Shown here piece after piece: positions 17,513 through 24,116 of a stretch of 42,422 bases of DNA. Position 1 is the first letter of the stretch. Each line of letters opens with the position of its first letter. The stretch spans positions 1 to 42,422 of the forward strand of contig CADARY010000016.1 in assembly GCA_902790375.1 (NCBI GenBank), given 5' to 3'. This DNA comes from Oscillospiraceae bacterium (GTDB lineage Bacteria; Bacillota; Clostridia; Oscillospirales; Oscillospiraceae). The translations under genes and the position numbers were made by a program. The notes beneath the pieces were generated by a model. It had not been told where the DNA came from. It saw nothing but the letters and a program-made list of their open reading frames with translations, and did no database searches.

Positions 17513-19183
17513 TCAGCAGATGCGGCTTTTGAAGAATTCTTCCTTCTCTGGCGTGTCGAGAATACGCACGGGCTTGACCTGGGTCGTCGGCGCGCCCTTG
17601 GCGATCTGCTTTTTCATCCATTCCTTGTTGGTGCCGGGGGTCAGGTTGCCGAGCTCGATCTTCCCGATCTTGTTCATCTCGACAAAATACTTATAGCGCG
17701 GATTGACGCCGTTGAGGATCTGATCGGCAAGCGCCTCGTACTCCCGCATGTCCTTGCCCTCCCGGTTCTCGATCAGCAGGACATAGCGATAGGGATGCTC
17801 ATCCAGGCGGGTATAAACGACCCAGTCTAATATGTAGCAGTCGGCCGCCTTGGCAATCTCTTTGCTGACGGCGGAGATATGCTCCTCCGTGGTCTTCTCG
17901 CCGGTCACGTTGAGAAGCTGACCCTCACGGCGCGAAAACTGCACATAGGGGCATTCATTCCGGAAGCCCACGACCTTCACGATGTCACGGATGCGATAGC
18001 GGTAGAGGCCGGAGAGGTTCGTGATGACGACCTCATACTCCTTGCCTACCTCAAGCTCATCCAGGGAGAGGACCTTGTCCTTCTCCTCCACCGGCAGGAA
18101 CTCATAGTAGCAGCTGTCCACCAGCAGGAGCTGCTTGGGCGATTCCATCTCATCGCAGGCGGCGAAGAGGCCCTCCGACGCGCCGTAGATCGAGAAGTCA
18201 TAGGGGATGCCCTTTGTATTCTTGCGGACAAGCTTGGCAAAGGGCGCAAAGACAGAGGTGCCGATGCCGCTGATCACGGACATGTTCGGCCAGAGCCTGT
18301 GGATGATCGTCTCATCAAAGCCCTTTTCAAACTCCCGGCGGATCTCCTCGGCGCGTTCGGGCTTCGGACGCAGGACCTTCTCCAGCTTTTTCCTGGTCTC
18401 GGGGGTAGGCCGTGCAAAGTCGGAAATCACGCCCTTTTCGATGTCTTCCGCGAGCTGCCGCCAGTTCTTCTCCAGAAAGCGCATGTAGTCCGAAACATCC
18501 TTGAAGAAAACCGAGAAGAGGAACAGGCAGTTCTTATCCTCCAGCGCGAGGCGGGAGTTGATGTAGCGGAAATCGATGTCCTTGACATTGAAGAGATGGT
18601 TGAAGGGAATATTGATAAAGTACGGATACAGGAAGCCGAGCTGGCGCCCTGCCACGTCCGGGACATTGGAACACAGCAGCCCGTTCGGCAGGAAATCGTC
18701 ATAGGCGGGGCCGGTGTACATGCCCCTGGCCGCGCGCAGGCCCCTGCCGGTTTTCTGACGGCAGTACTTGTCTGCGATGGCCAGCATCCTGGTGACGGTG
18801 TATTTGGTATAGATATTGATGTCAGGCTGGGTCAGCGGAACAAATTTCCGCTTGCCCACGCTGCCGGAGCTCTGCGCATAGCCGACAAGGGGCAGAGAGG
18901 TGAGGATGTTTTTCTCGTCGTTGATCATGCGCTGGATATACGGGTCAAAGTCTGCGTAGGTCGCCATCGGAACAAGGCGGCGATAATCCTCAACGGTCTT
19001 GATCTCGCTGAAATGGTGTTCTCTGCCGAACTCGGTGTTTTTGCCCCACTTTATCATTTTAAAGAGAAGCATCTCGTTCTTTTTTCTGGCGTTTACGGTG
19101 TTTCTCTGCATGGAATGAAGGTCCATATAACCCTTCAGGATCATTGCCTTGACGACAACGACGGATAACAGATCTCGCAGCAT
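17513..19183 (-). CDS. GH3-family acyl-adenylating enzyme (acyl-acid amido synthetase-like)
   Basis: A 556-residue member of the GH3 fold, related to plant enzymes that adenylate a carboxylic acid and join it to an amino acid. Motif 1 is YAQSSGSVGKRKF (103-115), matching the ATP-binding TSGTTGKxK of the family. YGASEG and the C-terminal YRYRIRDIVKVVGF match the second and third adenylate motifs. No carrier protein domain is present. An AGGAG site precedes the ATG. It ends 60 bp before the MMPL promoter on the same strand, so it may supply a product for that exporter. The acyl and amine substrates are unknown in bacteria; the family call is firm, the reaction is inferred. Confidence 0.87.
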   Translation of the reverse strand: MLRDLLSVVVVKAMILKGYMDLHSMQRNTVNARKKNEMLLFKMIKWGKNTEFGREHHFSEIKTVEDYRRLVPMATYADFDPYIQRMINDEKNILTSLPLVGYAQSSGSVGKRKFVPLTQPDINIYTKYTVTRMLAIADKYCRQKTGRGLRAARGMYTGPAYDDFLPNGLLCSNVPDVAGRQLGFLYPYFINIPFNHLFNVKDIDFRYINSRLALEDKNCLFLFSVFFKDVSDYMRFLEKNWRQLAEDIEKGVISDFARPTPETRKKLEKVLRPKPERAEEIRREFEKGFDETIIHRLWPNMSVISGIGTSVFAPFAKLVRKNTKGIPYDFSIYGASEGLFAACDEMESPKQLLLVDSCYYEFLPVEEKDKVLSLDELEVGKEYEVVITNLSGLYRYRIRDIVKVVGFRNECPYVQFSRREGQLLNVTGEKTTEEHISAVSKEIAKAADCYILDWVVYTRLDEHPYRYVLLIENREGKDMREYEALADQILNGVNPRYKYFVEMNKIGKIELGNLTPGTNKEWMKKQIAKGAPTTQVKPVRILDTPEKEEFFKSRIC

Positions 19184-19228
19184 GTTGTTTCTTCTCCTGT
19201 TTTTTATAGTCAGCGAGTCATTGCTTTC

Positions 19229-19257
19229 TTGACAAGTACGGGATAATGGTTTTTAAT
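19229..19257 (+). promoter_or_regulatory. Promoter of the DUF3783 gene
   Basis: -35 TTGACA (19229-19234) and -10 TTTAAT (19252-19257) with a 17-bp spacer. It lies in the 122-bp divergent region shared with the GH3 gene. Confidence 0.55.
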
Positions 19258-19305
19258 TCTACAGGGATTTTTTCTCCTGTCAAGTTTATTTTTGAGGAGC
19301 AGATG

Positions 19306-19695
19306 ATGGCGAAAGTATTGCTTTTTAATATCAGGAACGCGGACAAGCTGATGAAGGTCCGCATTGCGGCCCTGCGCGCGGGGCTGGAGGCTGTTGAGGT
19401 GGCGCAGGAGGATTTTGCCCATCCCGTCGGCTGGCTTCTGGGGCTGGAGGGCTTTTCCCCCGCGGAGGGCACAGAGCATTTTGAGGATGAGATGCTCGTC
19501 ATGCAGGAGCTCTCCTCTCCCCTGCTGGACATGCTGCGCGCCTCGGGCGCCGCAATTGCTCTCAAGGCTGTGGTCACGGAGCAGAACAGGAGCTGGAGCT
19601 CCGCCGCTCTCTGCCGGGAGCTCCGGCGCGAGCATGAGGCCATGCGCGCCCATACCGCGAAAAAGCCCGTACATCCGCACAAAAAGCGCCGGTAA
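19306..19695 (+). CDS. DUF3783 domain protein
   Basis: A 129-residue cytoplasmic protein of unknown function beginning MAKVLLFNIRN. The central DFAHPVGWLLGLEGF region and the EMLVMQELSSPLLDMLR segment are the recognisable DUF3783 features. The tail is basic (HKKRR). The start at 19306 is preferred over an ATG immediately before it because GAGGAG is then 6 nt upstream. It stands alone, divergent from GH3. No catalytic motif is visible, and no function is proposed. Confidence 0.8.
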   Translation: MAKVLLFNIRNADKLMKVRIAALRAGLEAVEVAQEDFAHPVGWLLGLEGFSPAEGTEHFEDEMLVMQELSSPLLDMLRASGAAIALKAVVTEQNRSWSSAALCRELRREHEAMRAHTAKKPVHPHKKRR

Positions 19696-19699
19696 GCGC

Positions 19700-19732
19700 A
19701 AATGGCGGTCCGGGTAGCCCGGGCCGCCATTT
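19700..19732. terminator. Stem-loop between convergent DUF3783 and vanZ genes
   Basis: AAATGGCGG pairs with CCGCCATTT, and inner CCGGG with CCCGG around a TAG loop: about 15 bp including a G-T pair. There is no long T-run, but the position suits termination of both genes. Confidence 0.6.
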
Positions 19733-19745
19733 ATGATATCAAGCC

Positions 19746-20186
19746 TCACGTCGGATGCTTTTTCTCGCTGCGCTTTGCGATCAGGGTACACAGGATAATC
19801 CCCGCGACTGCGCCGGAGAAGTCCAGCACCACGTCCGGAACCTGAGAGCCGCGCCCGGAGAAAACCTGGATCGTCTCATCCGTCACCGCTGTGAGCAGCG
19901 CAGCAAAGGCGCTGTTGCAAAGGCACTGAAAGCCGCGGCCTCCGCGGAGCCTCATAAGCAGGGCAAGCACCGCCCCCAGCAGCGCAAACTCGCAGAAGTG
20001 GGCCGTCTTGCGCACGAAATGATGCGAGACCGGCAGGCCGATGCTTCTGAGCCAGGCCGTAATGCCGCCGCTGAGAGCCGCAGAGTCCTCCCTTGACAGA
20101 AGGGAGTTTCCCCAGATGACGCAGAGCGTCACGACCAGCAGCAGCCGGAGAAACAGGTGAAGCTGTTGTTTTCTCGCCTCGCTCAT
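19746..20186 (-). CDS. VanZ family membrane protein
   Basis: A 146-residue protein with four predicted membrane helices. VanZ signatures are KTAHFCEFALLGAVL and DETIQVFSGRGSQVPDVVLD. VanZ relatives affect low-level teicoplanin and lipoglycopeptide resistance, but most, including probably this one, have no defined role. The ATG overlaps the obg stop (TGATG), so translation is likely coupled to obg. No vancomycin-resistance genes are nearby, so it should not be read as a resistance determinant. Confidence 0.85.
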   Translation of the reverse strand: MSEARKQQLHLFLRLLLVVTLCVIWGNSLLSREDSAALSGGITAWLRSIGLPVSHHFVRKTAHFCEFALLGAVLALLMRLRGGRGFQCLCNSAFAALLTAVTDETIQVFSGRGSQVPDVVLDFSGAVAGIILCTLIAKRSEKKHPT

Positions 20187-21469
20187 CAGTCCTTGTACTC
20201 AAACATCAAATCGTACATGCTGACGGTGTCCCCATCGCGCACGCCCATCTCTTCCATGCGTTTAAACACCCCGGCCTCCCGCAGGACGCGGTCAAAGTAC
20301 ATGCGGCTTTCATAGTCGGAGAAATTGACCGTGGCCACAAGGCGCTGCAGCCAGGGCCCCTCCACAAGCCACATATCGTCGAAGTGCTCAATGGTGAGCT
20401 CGCCCGAGGTATCCACCTTCGGCTCCGGCGGGACATAATCCGCCTCATAGCGCAGGATGGGCGGCAGCTCCCTGAGTCTGCGGGCGCACTCCTGCACAAG
20501 CTCGCGCGTGCCTGTGTGGGCGGCGGCGCTGAGCTCGAAGAAGCTGTAGCCCTGCTTTTCCACATGCGCCTTCAGCTTTTCGATGTTCTCCCGGTCCTCG
20601 CCCAGAAGGTCGCACTTGTTGCCGACGACGATCTGCGGGCGCTCGGAAAGCTCCCGGCTGTATTCCCGAAGCTCTGCGTTGATGGCCTCGAAGTCCTCCA
20701 CGGGGTCGCGCCCCTCGCTGCCGGAGACATCCACCAGATGCACGAGCAGGCGGCAGCGGTCTATGTGCCGCAGGAAATCGTGCCCGAGGCCCGCGCCCTC
20801 CGACGCGCCTTCAATGATGCCGGGGATGTCCGCCATGACGAAGGACACGCCCTCATCCACGTACACGACGCCGAGGTTCGGGAAGAGCGTGGTGAAGTGG
20901 TAGTTTGCGATCTTGGGATGGGCCTTGCTCACCACGGACAGGAGGGTGGACTTGCCCACGTTCGGAAAGCCCACAAGGCCCACGTCGGCCAGGAGCTTGA
21001 GCTCGAGCGTAATGTCATGGCTCTCGCCGGGAAGACCCGGCTTTGCAAAGCGCGGCACCTGGCGTGTGGGGGTGGCAAAGTGCATGTTGCCCCAGCCGCC
21101 GCGCCCGCCGCGGGCTGCGATCCAGTCCTCGCCGTCGGACATGTCGTGCATGATGGCGCCGCTCTCCGTATCGCGGACGATGGTGCCGCGCGGGACCTTG
21201 ATATACAGGGTCTCCCCGTCCTTGCCGTAGCAGCGCTTGCCCGCGCCGTTGGCGCCGTTGCCGGCGACGTACTTGCGCTTGTAGCGGAAGTCCATCAGGG
21301 TCGACATGTTCTCGTCCACGCGGAAGACCACATTGCCGCCGCGCCCGCCGTCGCCCCCGTCCGGGCCGCCCGCCGCCACGTATTTTTCACGGTGAAAGGC
21401 CACCGCCCCGTCGCCGCCCTTGCCGGCGTGAACCGAGATGCGGGCCTTGTCAACAAAAGCTGAAGCCAT
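20186..21469 (-). CDS. obg: Obg/CgtA family GTPase
   Basis: An essential GTPase involved in large ribosomal subunit assembly and stress signalling. It is 427 residues. The glycine-rich Obg domain fills about 1-158 (GGDGAVAFHREKY, PDGGDGGRGG). The G domain has P-loop GFPNVGKS (167-174), DIPGIIEGASEGAGLG, and NKCD. A C-terminal OCT domain (about 350-427) distinguishes it from other Obg-like proteins. AGGAGG lies 6 nt before the ATG. It follows rplU-rpmA, the classic order, after a partial terminator. Confidence 0.97.
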   Translation of the reverse strand: MASAFVDKARISVHAGKGGDGAVAFHREKYVAAGGPDGGDGGRGGNVVFRVDENMSTLMDFRYKRKYVAGNGANGAGKRCYGKDGETLYIKVPRGTIVRDTESGAIMHDMSDGEDWIAARGGRGGWGNMHFATPTRQVPRFAKPGLPGESHDITLELKLLADVGLVGFPNVGKSTLLSVVSKAHPKIANYHFTTLFPNLGVVYVDEGVSFVMADIPGIIEGASEGAGLGHDFLRHIDRCRLLVHLVDVSGSEGRDPVEDFEAINAELREYSRELSERPQIVVGNKCDLLGEDRENIEKLKAHVEKQGYSFFELSAAAHTGTRELVQECARRLRELPPILRYEADYVPPEPKVDTSGELTIEHFDDMWLVEGPWLQRLVATVNFSDYESRMYFDRVLREAGVFKRMEEMGVRDGDTVSMYDLMFEYKD

Positions 21470-21495
21470 ATCGCGCCTCCTCTCAAATTGAATGG

Positions 21496-21527
21496 AAAAG
21501 GCCGGACACAGAGCTGTCCGGCCTTTT
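21496..21527 (-). terminator. Terminator/attenuator between rpmA and obg
   Basis: AAAAGGCCGGACA (21496-21508) and TGTCCGGCCTTTT (21515-21527) form a 13-bp stem with a 6-nt loop. On the minus strand it ends in TTTTCC. It should reduce obg-vanZ transcription relative to the ribosomal protein genes. Confidence 0.75.
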
Positions 21528-21533
21528 GGTCAC

Positions 21534-21797
21534 TTACTGGGCGATCTCTTCGTAAACGGAGACCTTTTTGCGTTCCTTGCCCATGCGCTCGAACTTCACG
21601 GTGCCGTCCACAAGGGCGAACAGCGTGTCGTCCTTACCCTTACCGACATTGGTACCCGGGTGGATCTTCGTTCCGCGCTGTCTGACAAGGATGTTGCCGG
21701 CGAGAACAAACTGACCGTCAGCTCTCTTGGCGCCAAGACGCTTGGACTCGCTGTCGCGGCCGTTCTTGGTAGAACCCATACCTTTTTTATGTGCCAT
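21534..21797 (-). CDS. rpmA: 50S ribosomal protein L27
   Basis: Ribosomal protein next to the peptidyl transferase centre, 87 residues. The N-terminus is [18 protein letters not shown], so the functional HKKG-type end is formed directly. Many Firmicutes L27 proteins carry a short N-terminal extension removed by the protease Prp; this one has none. No prp/ysxB gene lies between rplU and rpmA, where it often sits; the gap is only 41 bp. AGGAG precedes the ATG. Confidence 0.97.
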   Translation of the reverse strand: MAHKKGMGSTKNGRDSESKRLGAKRADGQFVLAGNILVRQRGTKIHPGTNVGKGKDDTLFALVDGTVKFERMGKERKKVSVYEEIAQ

Positions 21798-21838
21798 TAG
21801 GTTGCTCCTCCTTCAGTCAAATTCAGTTGCGGAATAAA

Positions 21839-22153
21839 TCAGGCGTTGATCGCTTCGATCTGAACCTTGGTGTAGGGCTGTCTGTGGCCCTGGGTGCGAC
21901 GATAGCCCTTTTTGGGCTTCATCTTGTAGACACGGACCTTCGCGCCTTTGCCGTTCTTGACGACGTTGGCGGAAACGCTGGCGCCCTTGATGGCGGGCTT
22001 GCCGAACTTGGCGTCGTCCCCGTCGATCACGGCCAGAACCTGATCGAAGGAAACCTTTTCGCCGGCTGCCTTATCCAGCTTTTCAACGAAAATAACGTCT
22101 CCCTCGGCCACGCGGTACTGCTTGCCGCCGGTCACGATGATAGCATGCTTCAT
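21839..22153 (-). CDS. rplU: 50S ribosomal protein L21
   Basis: Binds 23S rRNA in the large subunit. It is 104 residues from the ATG at 22153 ([19 protein letters not shown]). The ATG at 22159 is too close to the GGGAGG site. The conserved C-terminal [17 protein letters not shown] region is intact. First gene of rplU-rpmA(-obg-vanZ), preceded by a strong promoter and a leader that probably has a regulatory role. Confidence 0.97.
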   Translation of the reverse strand: MKHAIIVTGGKQYRVAEGDVIFVEKLDKAAGEKVSFDQVLAVIDGDDAKFGKPAIKGASVSANVVKNGKGAKVRVYKMKPKKGYRRTQGHRQPYTKVQIEAINA

Positions 22154-22159
22154 GAACAT

Positions 22160-22231
22160 ATCCTCCCTCTTTACAGGACTCGCTCTCAGGGTGGAGGGCG
22201 AACCTCTTCTTGTTTACCCCTTCAATGCGGC
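22160..22231 (-). ncRNA. Candidate L21 leader (ribosomal protein autoregulatory RNA)
   Basis: The roughly 75-nt leader between promoter and rplU contains TTCGCCCTCCACCCTGAGAG and a following GTCCTGTAAAGAGGGAGG, so GAGGG and CCCTC segments can pair and could sequester the ribosome site. Firmicutes often carry an L21 leader RNA at this position. The assignment rests on position and partial pairing only. Confidence 0.45.
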
Positions 22232-22237
22232 TTGAGT

Positions 22238-22266
22238 AGTCTAACACGAGGGCGGGACAAAGTCAA
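22238..22266 (-). promoter_or_regulatory. Promoter of rplU-rpmA
   Basis: On the minus strand -35 is TTGACT (22261-22266) and -10 is TAGACT (22238-22243), with a 17-bp spacer. Confidence 0.65.
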
Positions 22267-22293
22267 GCACTTTTTATCCTGCGGGATGAAAAT

Positions 22294-23595
22294 TTATCCC
22301 ACGGCCTCGATGCTGTCGTCGGCCAGGATGAGGCTGCCGTCCTCCCCGCTCTCGGTGAGGTAGAAGCTCTTGAGCCCGTCCTGGGCGCGGTAGCTGATCT
22401 TCAGGTTCGGCATGCCCTCGGGGATGACGGTCGAGATCTGCACGGCGCAGTCGTGCATGATGCTGCGCGACCAGAGCTGGGCCGTGTCATAGAAGGCGCC
22501 GGAGTACGCGACCTCGGTAAGGCGCACGTCCCGCGCGGTGCCGTTTACGAGCAGATACAGCGTCGTCCCCTCCTCGCCGAGCTTCACCATGTCGACGATC
22601 TCGGTGTTGCCCTCGCTCATTTTATCGGCCGGGACCACATAGAAGACCGCCTCAGCCGCGGGGGCCTCGGGGATATAGCGCGGGATCAGCCAGCTCGCTG
22701 CCCGGTCGTAGGGGATGCTGAAGCTGATGGGGCCGGAGGCGTGGCTGCTGATCTCATAGTCGTCAGAGAAGACCACGATGCCGCTGTAGTCGAAGTACCA
22801 GGATCCGTCGCGCACCAGGGAGGAGAGCGCGGAGGCAAGGTCGGTGTTCAGAAGGTCGATGCGCGCCATGGTGTTGGGGTCCGCCTGGGCCATGTCGATC
22901 ATCGCGTCGGCAAGGCTGCGGGCAAAGGCGGCCTTGTCGGTGCTGACCTTCTCGAGGGTCAAAAGCTCCCCTGTCGCGGCGTCAAAGCAGTAGCCGCGCG
23001 TGATGACGCCGCCGTGCGCCCCGCCGAGATAGCTGTAGTCGTTGAAGACCAGGGTGAGGACAATGCCGTCGTTTCGCACGACGCTCACGCTGCGGTCGGC
23101 GCTGTACTCAATGGCGGGCGTCTCCGTCCCGCTCTCCACGAGGTACAGATAATTGTCCTCGGCCAGCGTCAGCATGTTGTTGTAGCCGGTGCCGTAGCCG
23201 TCGCCGTAATCCTCGCCGGTGTAGAAGGCCTCGTTCTGCAAGGCGATAAACTCATTGATGGCCTGGGCGGCCTTGGGATTGTCCTCGATTTCGATGACGG
23301 GCGTGTCATAGGCAAAGTGCAGGATGCAGTTCTTCCCCGTCTGGGGGTCCATGGCCGTGAGCTCTGTGCGCTCGATGGAGACGGTCACGCGCTCCTCTGT
23401 CGGCGGGGCGGGCGTCGGGATCGGCGTTGGCTCCGGCGTGGGTTCGGGCGTCGGCTCGGGTGTCGGCTCGGATGTAGGTTCGGGAGTCGCCTCCGCGGTG
23501 GGCGCGGGCGTCGGCAGAGGCTTGCTCACCGCGCCGCAGGCGCCGAGACCCAGGCAGAGGGTCAGGGCCAGCAGAAGAGAAATCGCTTTTTTCAT
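22294..23595 (-). CDS. Lipoprotein with Thr/Pro/Glu linker, DUF3298/RsiV-like
   Basis: A 433-residue lipoprotein. The signal peptide ends in a lipobox with Cys20 (LGLGAC). A TPEP-repeat linker (about 30-65) carries the folded domain away from the membrane. The folded part begins with DUF4163-like FAYDTPVIEIEDNPKAAQAINEF and contains a YSYLGGAHG segment seen in DUF3298/RsiV-type proteins. The start at 23595 has AAAGGA at 8-nt spacing. It is the third gene after uvrD and the CYTH gene with a 24-bp gap. RsiV binds lysozyme; whether this one does is unknown. No sigma factor gene is adjacent. Confidence 0.7.
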   Translation of the reverse strand: MKKAISLLLALTLCLGLGACGAVSKPLPTPAPTAEATPEPTSEPTPEPTPEPTPEPTPIPTPAPPTEERVTVSIERTELTAMDPQTGKNCILHFAYDTPVIEIEDNPKAAQAINEFIALQNEAFYTGEDYGDGYGTGYNNMLTLAEDNYLYLVESGTETPAIEYSADRSVSVVRNDGIVLTLVFNDYSYLGGAHGGVITRGYCFDAATGELLTLEKVSTDKAAFARSLADAMIDMAQADPNTMARIDLLNTDLASALSSLVRDGSWYFDYSGIVVFSDDYEISSHASGPISFSIPYDRAASWLIPRYIPEAPAAEAVFYVVPADKMSEGNTEIVDMVKLGEEGTTLYLLVNGTARDVRLTEVAYSGAFYDTAQLWSRSIMHDCAVQISTVIPEGMPNLKISYRAQDGLKSFYLTESGEDGSLILADDSIEAVG

Positions 23596-23619
23596 GGTCA
23601 TCATCCTTTCCTTCCGGAT

Positions 23620-24114
23620 TCAATCCTCGGGGATTTTCAGGGATAGGGCCGCGTTCGTGTAGCGCGGATCGTCCGTGACCTCCCGGATCAGGCGTATGCC
23701 GGGCGGGAGGGCAAAGGCATCATTCTCGTCCTTCAGCTCGATCTCCAGGAAGGCCCGGTCGTCCCAGAAGGGGAACACGTCCAGCTCCCAGAGGAGATCG
23801 TCATGCGTAAAGCAGTGGCGCACCTTCTCAATCGGCGTGCGCGCGGGGTCCGCCCGCTGCAATAGCCGCGTGTATTCCTCCTCGCCGATCACCTTCTCCG
23901 TCTCGATGCGGCGCATGCTGTTGAGCTTTATCTTGACCGTATGGGTATATTCGCAGCCGTCCGCGCGCACCCGTTTGCGCACGCGCTCGGTGGTGTTCAC
24001 GTCGCCCAGAAGGTAGGTCTGGGTGATCTCCGAGCGCTCGCAGCTGTCGAGAAACGCCTTCTCCGGCATGGCGATCAGAAACTTGCGCTCGATTTCAAAG
24101 CCGTTGATGTTCAT
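23620..24114 (-). CDS. CYTH domain protein (triphosphate tunnel metalloenzyme family)
   Basis: A 164-residue protein with the CYTH signature ExExK as EIERKFLI near the N-terminus, plus the charged strands RVRKRV, HTVKIKL, WELDVFPFW and FLEIELKDE that line the tunnel. Family members hydrolyse inorganic triphosphate or make cyclic AMP; small bacterial ones like this are most often triphosphatases. The ATG at 24114 overlaps the uvrD stop by a few bases and has GGAGAAG upstream, so it is coupled to uvrD. A GTG two codons earlier is possible. Confidence 0.85.
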   Translation of the reverse strand: MNINGFEIERKFLIAMPEKAFLDSCERSEITQTYLLGDVNTTERVRKRVRADGCEYTHTVKIKLNSMRRIETEKVIGEEEYTRLLQRADPARTPIEKVRHCFTHDDLLWELDVFPFWDDRAFLEIELKDENDAFALPPGIRLIREVTDDPRYTNAALSLKIPED

Positions 24115-24116
24115 GG

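Noticed and set aside
19746-20186. VanZ as a glycopeptide-resistance gene
   Set aside because: No van ligase or dehydrogenase genes are close. VanZ relatives are common housekeeping membrane proteins in Clostridia.
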